From assembly GCA_900557585.1 (NCBI GenBank), contig USTJ01000001.1, forward strand, positions 1-18,588: a stretch of DNA of 18,588 nt, read 5' to 3'. Positions 9,401-15,161 of the stretch are shown one piece after another. The position numbers and the translations under genes are program-made. Position 1 is the stretch's first letter. Each line of letters starts with the position of its first letter. A model generated the notes under the pieces. That model searched no databases and was not told the origin of the DNA. It worked only from the letters and a program-made list of their open reading frames with translations. The DNA comes from an uncultured Eubacteriales bacterium. Lineage in GTDB: Bacteria; Bacillota; Clostridia; Christensenellales; UBA1242.

Positions 9401-11821
9401 TCAAATGGTGACACATATTCAGTTGATTATGCCAGTGGTGCGATTGTAACAAACTTTAAAGTTTCTGCGGGTGACATGACTGATGGAAAAGTTATCAATC
9501 TTTATGCCGTGTATACTGCAAAGAAATATACAATTGGATATTTGACTGGTTCAAATAATGACTCTTATAAATATGGTTCTTCACCAGTATCCACAACTTC
9601 GGGTGCAACAACTGTAAATATTGATGATGCATTTGGTGAACTTAGAGTTGCATATAGAGTTGGATACAGATTCCTTGGTTGGTTCACAAAACCAATGGGT
9701 GACGCATCTGGTGTTGAAGTTACAAGTAGTACGGTTTTGACAAGAGCGTTATATGAAGAACTTCGCAACGATAGAGCTCAAATGGCAATTTATGCACACT
9801 GGGAATCAATTGAATTTACAATCAATTTTGATAAAAATGATAGCAGTTCAAGCAATGGTTCAACAAGTGTAATAGAAGGCAAGGCATCAATCACTGTCAT
9901 GTTTGATGATGAAAATGATTTGATTGAATCATTTAATGACATATACAATCGAATTGGTTATACTTTGCTTGGCTTCAATTCAAGACAAGTGAAAGCGGGG
10001 GCAAGCCTTTCATATGAAAACTTCCCATCAGGAGTTGCTCTTACTTATGCACTTATCAATGAAAGCAAATATGGAGTTTTGGTAAGTTCGAAAGTTGGCG
10101 AACCTGTAAACAACTTTACGCTTTATGCAGTTTGGCAAGCAAAAGTTTATAAAATGTATATCAATACAAGAGAAAATACTCTTTTGGGTCATGGCAAAAG
10201 TAATGGTGCAAAGGTTGAAAAGGGTGTAGAATTTAGAGTTCAAAATTATCAAGGAACCGATGCTAGTGGTGCGTATTACACAAATGTGACATTTGACAAA
10301 AGCGTCCCATATGTTCCTTTAATCACTGCAACAGGTTATACTTATAATGGAATATTCACTTCTACAAGTGGTGGAACAAAAGTGACTGGGTCAACTGTTT
10401 TAAACGCATCACTTGCAAGCACGGTTGGAATCACCCTTACATCTGAATCGTTCAACACTTATGCGCAATACACAAGGCAACAAAAAAAGTTGTCTGTTTC
10501 GGGTAATGGAAACCTTTCTTCAAGTAGCCCAACAGAGGCTTCGGGAGGAGCAAATGTAAACTTCTTTGTAAGCAGAGATGCAAGCATTTGGACAAAACGA
10601 GGTTATTATATTTCAACAATCAAACTTCGTGGTTCAAAAGAAACAATCAAATTGACATATGGTTGGGATTCAGAAAAGCAAACAATGGTTCACACTGGAA
10701 CATCAAGTAGTATAGATAGTACAGTAACTGCTGATTCAGATAACACAACGCTTTATCATTCAATGAAGGTTTTATATTCATATTCACGTGATGCTTCGGG
10801 TGATGCAGAAAAGCAAAGTTGCGGATTGTATTTCACTTTTTACAATATGAAAGATAACATCCAAATTTCAGTTGAAAGTGCAAGTGTTCAAACCTATTCA
10901 ATTTCGTTCTATGCATACAGAAATGGAAGCCTTGTTTCATCTTCTCCATATGCAGTTCACAACTTTGACCTTTCAGGCGATGGTGTAACAATCTATCAAA
11001 ACTGGATTAGAAATATCTATGACTATCCATATGTTGCAGGATACAAGTTTGTTGAATATCGCTATGCTGTGAAAGATGGTGATAATTGGGTTCTTGACAC
11101 ATCGGACAATGGGGTTATTCCTCTAACCTATGATGCAACACATGTTGTTGCTGAAAACCGAAGGGTATATGCTGTTTATGCTCCTTCAAATGTTCAGGGT
11201 GTTCACTTCTATTTCTATAACGTTGAAACGGGAACATATGAGCAACGTTCAAGCGACTCGGAATATATGCTTTATGACGGCGGATTTGTTTCTGGTTCAA
11301 ACTTGAAATATGACAGAAGTTCAACTATTACAGGTGGAAAACTTTTGAACCTTCCAAGTGTTGGTTCGTTCTTGTGGCCAAGCGACACTGTCCTTTGTGG
11401 CTTTGTAATTGCGTCAAGTGCTCCGGCAAGTGGATATTATAACAAATCAAATTCATCGGCACTCAAAGAGTTTGACTGCTCAACAAAAGTTGAAGAAGAA
11501 TTGAATGTTTATGCAGTTTATGACAAGCAATATTTCAATCTTACAAAAAGCGGTTCAACTTTATCTGCAAGTTACAGTTTGTATCAAGAATATGACGGAA
11601 CTTATATTCAAGTTACATCATCAATTGTTTTCTATCGTTTGACGACTTATTCCTATAATAGATATTTGGAGTATATCAACAGTGGAATGACTGCGGAAGC
11701 ATCACTTGAACATGTTTCAAAAACGGTAGTAAGTTCAAGTGGCGGAACTTCTGGATATTATTATATCGCCGCAATCTGGGGAACAACTGGATACTATAAA
11801 GTTTCAAATGTTGTGTCGTAA
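3464..11821 (+). CDS. Giant (2785-residue) membrane-anchored surface protein with InlB/Flg_new-type repeats
   Basis: One unbroken frame of 2785 codons. The N-terminus (KSSSKKK then a hydrophobic helix at about 12-35) is a signal-anchor, leaving nearly all of the chain outside the cell. There is no LPXTG or C-terminal membrane segment. Residues ~40-800 are beta-rich without clear family, but ~438-480 (GVKLSDGTVLFDAVYDKI...) resembles a WG-type propeller repeat. From ~950 on, InlB B-repeat/Listeria-Bacteroides (Flg_new) units recur, each with a G-Y-x-F-x-G-[WFY] core: about 955 (GYTFEGF), 1043 (GYIFKGWYY), 1156 (TYIFVGWF), 1970 (GYSFRGY), 2065 (GYRFLGWF), 2163 (GYTLLGF), 2289 (GYTYNGIF), usually followed by [YW]A-x-[YW] strand ends. 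Between them, and at ~804-900, lie longer divergent beta modules (about 1270-1900 and 2376-2490). The chain is rich in Ser, Thr, Asn and Tyr, with few Cys. Family members are adhesins or surface scaffolds; I see no catalytic motif. Function in adhesion or envelope contact is inference. Confidence 0.85.
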   Translation: MVFKSSSKKKLSIVLVVVFALMILSGIGIGVFFFVKDKGDGGLTKNQIAFGTAISRFDNKPSFSSRNFAGVYDGSLSNVLDYSDEFLAYESDGDTFFVSFDQKQPFVLDFDFDELVSIYGKVARVKKNQVSYLIDLENKTNIASFADCSVSFSFNFIFIKAPAGETFEYYSDNNTENVSSLILNTSSNEVVYKTNLSGDEIDIQFGKYFASVYTVSKTTVYSLSNNFKKVLELDNLGQETNDEYNLKSTLSSKAFVMIEYYKASELSSRALLLEKVKAVTAQDEYVIKQVFSGHEVFYNIEYNIYDAKTEAYAFIASNGCLLSAGTCEFSDAYVAVLRNKVIDKTSISNSTDIEYYYLQTNKVSKGEFSLEKLVLYDFDKYGKIVGYEKGKLLTAGGTESGIIDFAGNSTNCILTNAGEKAESTALKNSVIVYSSISGMKGVKLSDGTVLFDAVYDKISTVVGKNMIAKRGNKYYVLNTDKNVSEINNFATDFEDYVFSDIGFYFTKNAGKYNVYNLDKTAYKLATTVRFVESRDVLNLYIGSSELLQFTLPNGIKNKNIEIDRVGTKFVLSSKSFTGSVRDAIATVSDTLTPKSIDVDKTTGAGYVTFEKNYAKTELSKLDFVSYDSLSSEQKQIVPVFDNVVKQAYTWTGATAESTVNYICDGVHIEANTYAIIAIIRLKEEGTSTYSYMVNFAMNNAYLVSANLSTTRESVAGSTQMVYFDALSKYQTAIANKTSAPAVKFRNAYVGLFGDESAKDNRIVNYNSFGFDGGIVFSSTTAETLSYKFVISNVYVSEIKETSNYSLNAGNGEVWDNGTYTITFIKTATEKKIKVQAKEGFAFKNATFVYTVYDAVTGKYNESTVPVATLSEYATGFTVDYSEISSDYYFKIKNISIIEWYSRLIMKDYEGSEAEDKTAYYFYGYSQDVVSKRNPAPFGFVNFARKYTTPVFARAGYTFEGFEKDTNEAEKVLVIDKNGSFVGDAEIMFVKADTIVEHVLTAKYTANKYQLYYKNGGTTLPAGKEVTFDQPVGTLLTKEEIEIPTGYIFKGWYYENNLFTEETIYTFPNDILIEAKYEPKTYTLKFDANLDSYFGVSIKGFDYNINKAFFETDFEGYYGDDEFTGEITKTITFGQQFGALPTLKAYRNESGTNQETYIFVGWFDTKEFTVEGETVSYGTQYTEANVVETDPPIETLYAHYTKKIYRVDIEDKGQDVVSNDAGLVPHFDKITYVGSNKNGTQKQFSTKNEDGFENLSKNANGLYNLYTVEDASLLISVQVNDGYFISKIVVNIYNGTAIQTYTVTGEMRSGQFVLSGSVTGATLSKDGTNVSINFAKLLTNKIDNGENLSATITFETGVLRFSNAFTISGTNLKVEKTGGGFTATGDKTDSGIIYNIKSEYKFIVNSLNGASGTFDLAVLKKFVFNSTTINFSFEYDKDNDTYYNVLKPSIAPNTSIKNGNIIVSTFNLGDGTFTIKYNTVSKQYEYTLSVVQYTDNTVSFETVDVKSSVSLSHENISDASAVGMSVAYETNISGKTASGNYGARETSKTFSSVLPTDKITYKVTLKNDSYIMAQSALVMNYGGTNYSIMSFNNSIDTSEQKIVQSHTISALEQFKVDSGLNTVEMNGTSVSVAFDKNTRTFTIVVGGIYKNISFTFKYSEYRYVSINGDESTYETKIVGGTHNGKTLNEISSSDPTNVSADVQKRIVEKTVHYIIFLTKDTNIQKIEITTTNTSADLYRISTSSAGGNYVLSDGNTKATITLSDDKYFCAIYIDRVARQITLTNYLGNGGSSYRIDNTPLITMMLAYYGEDGGLATHTYVSDSGGNGNNTIAFYGKQLIITFSPIQNYNFEKVVLKNLSTDTEISYSTITIDPTTKAWRLVYNLESTEFDSKFGFDSYFKPYTFKIKYDFAGITFSNDLSRKTNASSSMDSELLAELNKIYNVAEGITAYWDVPYTIINESKNLGGNKSRVGYSFRGYSLSNGDTYSVDYASGAIVTNFKVSAGDMTDGKVINLYAVYTAKKYTIGYLTGSNNDSYKYGSSPVSTTSGATTVNIDDAFGELRVAYRVGYRFLGWFTKPMGDASGVEVTSSTVLTRALYEELRNDRAQMAIYAHWESIEFTINFDKNDSSSSNGSTSVIEGKASITVMFDDENDLIESFNDIYNRIGYTLLGFNSRQVKAGASLSYENFPSGVALTYALINESKYGVLVSSKVGEPVNNFTLYAVWQAKVYKMYINTRENTLLGHGKSNGAKVEKGVEFRVQNYQGTDASGAYYTNVTFDKSVPYVPLITATGYTYNGIFTSTSGGTKVTGSTVLNASLASTVGITLTSESFNTYAQYTRQQKKLSVSGNGNLSSSSPTEASGGANVNFFVSRDASIWTKRGYYISTIKLRGSKETIKLTYGWDSEKQTMVHTGTSSSIDSTVTADSDNTTLYHSMKVLYSYSRDASGDAEKQSCGLYFTFYNMKDNIQISVESASVQTYSISFYAYRNGSLVSSSPYAVHNFDLSGDGVTIYQNWIRNIYDYPYVAGYKFVEYRYAVKDGDNWVLDTSDNGVIPLTYDATHVVAENRRVYAVYAPSNVQGVHFYFYNVETGTYEQRSSDSEYMLYDGGFVSGSNLKYDRSSTITGGKLLNLPSVGSFLWPSDTVLCGFVIASSAPASGYYNKSNSSALKEFDCSTKVEEELNVYAVYDKQYFNLTKSGSTLSASYSLYQEYDGTYIQVTSSIVFYRLTTYSYNRYLEYINSGMTAEASLEHVSKTVVSSSGGTSGYYYIAAIWGTTGYYKVSNVVS

Positions 11822-11826
11822 ACCTA

Positions 11827-11875
11827 AACTTTTGGGCACTGTTTTATAAAATTGAAAAACAGTGCCTAAAAAGTT
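11827..11875 (+). other. Long hairpin after the giant gene, lacking a U-tail
   Basis: AACTTTTGGGCACTGTTTT pairs with AAAACAGTGCCTAAAAAGTT across a loop of about nine bases, with near-perfect complementarity over some 18 positions. It begins five bases after the giant gene's stop. No T-run follows on either strand, so it is not a standard intrinsic terminator. Its last two bases are the first two of the TTGACA -35 box of the next gene. It may mark or protect the 3' end of the giant mRNA. Confidence 0.7.
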
Positions 11876-11902
11876 GACATAAACATAAAAAAAAACTAGA
11901 AT
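11874..11902 (+). promoter_or_regulatory. Promoter of the lipoprotein gene
   Basis: A perfect TTGACA -35 box (11874-11879), a 17-base A-rich spacer and TAGAAT (11897-11902). Start of transcription is expected near 11909. The ribosome site GGGAGA (11930-11935) precedes ATG 11941. This is the best promoter in the window. Confidence 0.8.
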
Positions 11903-11940
11903 AAAAGAGAAAATAAGAAATATATTTTTGGGAGAATATT

Positions 11941-12573
11941 ATGAAAAAAATTATCAAATCACTTTCACTTTTCTGTTTGATGATTGCAATGTGCATTCCA
12001 GTTCTTTGCTTTGCAGGTTGTGCTAAAAACTACACAATCACAATTAGCATTGCTGGCGGAGAGGGAAGCGTTTTTAAAACACAATCTGAAAGTGTTTCTG
12101 TTGTTGGAAAAAACACTGTTAAAGGCGACACATTGTTTGAATATTTCGTTAAACCTGCAAAACATTACGAAATTGACAAAATTGTTGTAGACGGCGAAGA
12201 AATCGAAGTTACAAACACTGATGGCGTATATCTCTATTTTGACAAAGTTGACGCAAACCACAATGTTGAAGTATCATTTAAAGCAGAGTCATATGCTGTT
12301 GCTCTTCTTTGCAAGAAAGATGGCGAAGAAGGATATGAAGTTTATAAAACTTTGATTTTGACCTATGGAACAAACCTTGACCTTGGTCAAAACGAGTATG
12401 GTGGCACAAACAATGAATTGTGGTATACCATGAAAACAGTAAATGGAACTCTTTCACCAGTAAAAGTGAAAGCCGATTCAAACAATGTTGTTTTCGTGAA
12501 CGGAACAATGCAAATCATGACAGACAAAACAAGAGCCGAACTTACAGCAATCATTGAAGCACTTGGTGAATAG
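11941..12573 (+). CDS. Lipoprotein with a divergent InlB-type repeat domain
   Basis: This 210-residue protein has a lipoprotein signal peptide: MKKIIK, a hydrophobic core (about 8-25) and a lipobox-like FAGC with the lipidated cysteine at C27; Phe at -3 is not the usual Leu. It should therefore sit on the outer face of the membrane. Residues ~31-114 (YTITISIAGGEGSVF..., ending ...HNVEVSFKAE) follow the divergent InlB B-repeat pattern: a strand, a glycine-rich turn, a 'HYEIDKIVVDG' stretch, and a 'V-A-N-H-N-V-E-V-S-F' closing strand. The last ~95 residues form another unassigned beta-rich segment containing a WYT motif. The gene follows the giant repeat protein but has its own strong promoter and terminator, so levels can differ. 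The shared repeat type suggests a common surface role. No ligand or enzymatic activity is visible. Confidence 0.78.
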   Translation: MKKIIKSLSLFCLMIAMCIPVLCFAGCAKNYTITISIAGGEGSVFKTQSESVSVVGKNTVKGDTLFEYFVKPAKHYEIDKIVVDGEEIEVTNTDGVYLYFDKVDANHNVEVSFKAESYAVALLCKKDGEEGYEVYKTLILTYGTNLDLGQNEYGGTNNELWYTMKTVNGTLSPVKVKADSNNVVFVNGTMQIMTDKTRAELTAIIEALGE

Positions 12574-12581
12574 TCAAAAAT

Positions 12582-12609
12582 AAAAAGGCGGTTTTTCCGT
12601 CTTTTTTTT
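12582..12609 (+). terminator. Rho-independent terminator of the lipoprotein gene
   Basis: AAAAAGGCGG (12582-12591), loop TTTTT, then CCGTC followed by eight T residues. One G-T pair is in the stem. It starts eight bases after the stop codon. Confidence 0.9.
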
Positions 12610-12750
12610 CATGTAAATTTTGTTTTGAAAAAATGTTTGTTTTTTTTAATCTTTTGTCATTTAGTTGTGTATGTATATAAAAAATCGAATCTTAAAAATT
12701 TTTGGATATAAATTAAATCTAAACAAAACGCAAATAAAGTTCCAAAAAAG

Positions 12751-12779
12751 GTGACATGGTCAAACATTTTCTTTATAAT
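12751..12779 (+). promoter_or_regulatory. Promoter of the MBL-fold hydrolase gene
   Basis: GTGACA (12751-12756), a 17-base spacer and a perfect TATAAT (12774-12779). A strong ribosome site AAAGGGGAAA (about 12788-12797) precedes ATG 12800. The rest of the 190-base gap 12610-12799 is AT-rich without other structure that I can support. Confidence 0.7.
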
Positions 12780-12799
12780 ATAAAACAAAGGGGAAAGAC

Positions 12800-13756
12800 A
12801 TGAACATTCAAGAAATCAGACAAAGCATTTCAGAGTTTTATAAAGAAAACGAGAACTATGTTGCTGAAACCAAAAGTCCAGCAAAAGGCAAACCATATAT
12901 CATGGGAATTGGTGCAAACACATTTTTTGTGAGCGATGGCGAGTCTTTTTTGATAGATGCCTATGCAACAAGAAACTGTTTTCGTTTGCCAATCAAGTTT
13001 GGAAAAAGCATGCTTTTTGCCGATGTTGAAAGCAAGCCACAAAATGTTGAAGAAATCTATAAGGCGATTGGCGCACCTGCATTTTCGCACATTGTTTGCA
13101 CGCACAACCACATTGACCACACAATGGATCTTCGTGCGTTTTATGACCTTTGCTATAAATATAATGGAACAAAGCCAAAAATTGTTGGAACACTTTCAAG
13201 CGTGAACACCGCCCTTGGCTATGGTGTTCCAGAAGAAGACACAATGGTTGTTCATCGCAAGAAAAGTGGTTTTGATAGCATTGAAATTGGAAAGTTCAAA
13301 ATCACATTTTTGCCGGGCAAACACTTGAAACTTTTTGCGTTTTACAAAAGCACCTATCAACGCAAACCTCTCAAAAACAAGGGCTTTATAACAGCCTATA
13401 AAGAGGGTGGGGTTCTAGACTTTTTCATTGAGCATGAAAACATGGAAAATGTGCTTTTAACATCATCTTTCGGTATTGGTGAATATGAACTTACAAAGTC
13501 GGTTGGAACTCTTGTTCAGGCCATTGGTGGTGCCGGAAAAGAGCGAAAAACATTTGTCAAACAACTTTATAAACACAATGCAATAGACACAAATGCGGGG
13601 CGAGTTTTGGTTTCACACTATGATGACTTTTTTCAGCCACTTTCAAAGGGGCTTCACTTTATAAATGTCTCTCCAAAACTGATTGAAACCATGCGAAATG
13701 AAGACAAAGAAAAACCAGTTGGGCTTTTGAAATTGTTTGAAAAAATAGAGTTATAG
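12800..13756 (+). CDS. Metallo-beta-lactamase-fold metal-dependent hydrolase
   Basis: This is a 318-residue cytoplasmic protein without signal peptide or membrane segment. The metal motif H-x-H-x-D-H is present as THNHIDH (H102, H104, D106, H107). PGKH (H175) fits the third metal-site histidine, and LVSHYDDFF (H273) the last one. The N-terminal NTFFVSDGESFLIDA (40-54) is the usual beta-hairpin entering the fold, ending in an Asp. The segment where many members have the bridging Asp (xSGDxx) reads LTSSFGIGE (220-228), with no Asp, so the second metal site may be altered. The 'HYDDFF' ending resembles the H-[WY]-D-[DN]-F-F ending of some membrane-lipid or UlaG-like members, but the substrate cannot be named. 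It has its own promoter and converges on the exporter gene. Confidence 0.85.
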   Translation: MNIQEIRQSISEFYKENENYVAETKSPAKGKPYIMGIGANTFFVSDGESFLIDAYATRNCFRLPIKFGKSMLFADVESKPQNVEEIYKAIGAPAFSHIVCTHNHIDHTMDLRAFYDLCYKYNGTKPKIVGTLSSVNTALGYGVPEEDTMVVHRKKSGFDSIEIGKFKITFLPGKHLKLFAFYKSTYQRKPLKNKGFITAYKEGGVLDFFIEHENMENVLLTSSFGIGEYELTKSVGTLVQAIGGAGKERKTFVKQLYKHNAIDTNAGRVLVSHYDDFFQPLSKGLHFINVSPKLIETMRNEDKEKPVGLLKLFEKIEL

Positions 13757-13849
13757 AGCAAGCATCAAAAGTTTAAAGGTTAAAAACACGAAAGTTAAAA
13801 TTTCAAAAAGAAAACATCGAAAATTTGGAAAATAGAGATATTAACACAC

Positions 13850-13882
13850 AAAAAAATCACTTGAAAAACAAGTGATTTTTTT
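13850..13882. terminator. Bidirectional terminator between the convergent hydrolase and exporter genes
   Basis: AAAAAATCACTTG (13851-13863), loop of five A residues, then CAAGTGATTTTTTT. The stem is perfect, with a T-run on the 3' side of both strands. It lies 11 bases beyond the exporter stop (minus strand) and about 95 bases after the hydrolase stop (plus strand), so it can serve both. Confidence 0.92.
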
Positions 13883-13893
13883 GATTGATTTTT

Positions 13894-14958
13894 CTAGAAA
13901 AACATTTCAAGAAGTTGAATGATATATCCGCTTATAACTCCAATTGCGAAAAGTCCGCCAAGAATTGAAAAGTTTTCTTTCATGTTTTTGTTCTCTTTGA
14001 AAAGCACAACAAATGCAATGCCTGCGTTTGCAATAAGACCGGCAATGCAAGCGCCAAAGCCAATTCCGCCAATTGCATAAAGTTCGGTGATAACAACAGA
14101 ACTTGCACAATTTGGAATCAGACCAATAAGCCCGGCAACAAGAGGCGCAAAACCTTTGCTTGATTGCAAAAATGCAACAAGATTTTGTTCGCCAACAAGG
14201 GCAATAAGTCCGCCCATAACAAGATTTACAGCAAAGATGAATGCAAAGATTTTAAGCGAGTGAACAAGTGGGTGAAGCAAGAACCTTTTCCACAAATCTT
14301 TCTTGGTTGGTTTTTCGTCAATGTCGTGACCACAGCAACCATGGTGGTGTTCAGTTTTGATTTCTTGTTCCTCATTTTCGCCATGTTCGTGCTCATGGTC
14401 TGAATGGTCATGTTCATGTTCTTCGGCATCATGTTCTTGGTGCTCGCCGTGTTCGTGAACTTCGTTTTCTTTGATTTCAGTTTCCAAATGAGTTTCTGGG
14501 TTTGGTTCTTCAAGATTTTCATATTTTTCTTTTGAAACTTGAAAAGCAGGTTCAAGTCTTTTTTGATTGACTTTTCTAAAAATAAGGTCAACCAAATATC
14601 CAACCGCAACCGCCAAAACAAATTTGACAAGCAAAAGTGGAAGAAGTGAACCAATTTTGTTTGGAGAAGTAAGAAGAATTGGAACCGCCTCGTCGCTTGT
14701 TGCAATATACACCGCAAGAAGTGTTCCGATTTTAATTTTCTTTGAAGCAAACAAATCTGTTGCAACAACAGAGAATCCACATTGTGGAATAAGTCCAAAA
14801 GAAGAGGCAAATAGTGTGCTCCATTTGTTCGAAAGCAATTTGCTGTGTTCAAGTTTGTCTGCCGAGACATATTCAATAACTTCTATCAGAACATAGCAAA
14901 CAAGCAAAAATGGCAAAACTTTCAGCGAGTCGATAAGTGCGTCAAGAACAAATTCCAT
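13894..14958 (-). CDS. Putative heavy-metal/arsenic exporter, ArsP_2 (10-TM) family, with His-rich loop
   Basis: This 354-residue membrane protein is an internal duplication. Half one carries SSFGLIPQCGFSVVATDLFA (52-71) and half two GLIGLIPNCASSVVITELYA (277-295); both contain the L-I-P-x-C core with a conserved cysteine (C60, C284). This matches the putative 10-TM heavy-metal exporter family (ArsP_2, former DUF2899), annotated as arsenic efflux or manganese transporter proteins. Several hydrophobic helices flank a long acidic, histidine-rich loop (about 150-220) with 14 His between 168 and 211 and an HHHGCCGH end, probably a cytoplasmic metal-binding or sensing segment. The actual metal is unknown. 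Ribosome site AAGGAGG lies just upstream of the ATG. It is transcribed alone, divergently from the next gene; no metalloregulator gene is adjacent. Confidence 0.8.
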   Translation of the reverse strand: MEFVLDALIDSLKVLPFLLVCYVLIEVIEYVSADKLEHSKLLSNKWSTLFASSFGLIPQCGFSVVATDLFASKKIKIGTLLAVYIATSDEAVPILLTSPNKIGSLLPLLLVKFVLAVAVGYLVDLIFRKVNQKRLEPAFQVSKEKYENLEEPNPETHLETEIKENEVHEHGEHQEHDAEEHEHDHSDHEHEHGENEEQEIKTEHHHGCCGHDIDEKPTKKDLWKRFLLHPLVHSLKIFAFIFAVNLVMGGLIALVGEQNLVAFLQSSKGFAPLVAGLIGLIPNCASSVVITELYAIGGIGFGACIAGLIANAGIAFVVLFKENKNMKENFSILGGLFAIGVISGYIIQLLEMFF

Positions 14959-14989
14959 ATAAGCCTCCTTTATAGATTTTTATGTTTAT

Positions 14990-15018
14990 ATTATAATATA
15001 AAAACAACTTTAATACAA
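14990..15018 (-). promoter_or_regulatory. Proximal promoter of the exporter gene (minus strand)
   Basis: On the minus strand TTGTAT (15018-15013), a 17-base spacer and a perfect TATAAT (14995-14990), some 30 bases upstream of the start codon. Confidence 0.65.
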
Positions 15019-15024
15019 CGAAAT

Positions 15025-15053
15025 ATATTAAACATTATGCCAAATATTGTCAA
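15025..15053 (-). promoter_or_regulatory. Possible distal promoter of the exporter gene (minus strand)
   Basis: On the minus strand a perfect TTGACA (15053-15048), a 17-base spacer and TAATAT (15030-15025). The -10 box is weaker than that of the proximal promoter. Two tandem promoters would give two transcripts. Confidence 0.4.
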
Positions 15054-15100
15054 TAGTTATAAATAAAAATTTTAATATTTTGTTTTGGGGTCATATTTGT

Positions 15101-15130
15101 TTTACTTGCGCAATTTATTTATGATATAAT
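15101..15130 (+). promoter_or_regulatory. Promoter of the hypothetical membrane protein gene, extended -10
   Basis: TGATATAAT (15122-15130) is a perfect TATAAT with the TGn extension. A weak -35, TTTACT (15101-15106), lies 18 bases upstream. It is divergent from the exporter promoters about 50-130 bases away. Confidence 0.65.
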
Positions 15131-15148
15131 AACAAAAACAAAAAAATA

Positions 15149-15155
15149 AAAGGTG
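15149..15155 (+). promoter_or_regulatory. Ribosome binding site that decides the start at GTG 15162
   Basis: AAAGGTG lies six bases before GTG 15162. The alternative in-frame GTG at 15153 is inside this site and has only an A-run upstream. The same AAAGGTGA sequence serves the next gene at 16356-16363. Confidence 0.6.
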
Positions 15156-15161
15156 AAAATT

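Noticed and set aside
14226..14876. 216-codon minus-strand frame overlapping the exporter
   Set aside because: Same strand but shifted from the exporter frame; the exporter's duplicated LIPxC motifs settle the correct frame.
14845..15066. 73-codon plus-strand frame over the exporter start
   Set aside because: Covers the exporter's promoter and ribosome site on the other strand; no ribosome site of its own.
15153..15161. Upstream GTG start for the membrane protein
   Set aside because: It lies within the AAAGGTG ribosome site that better serves GTG 15162.
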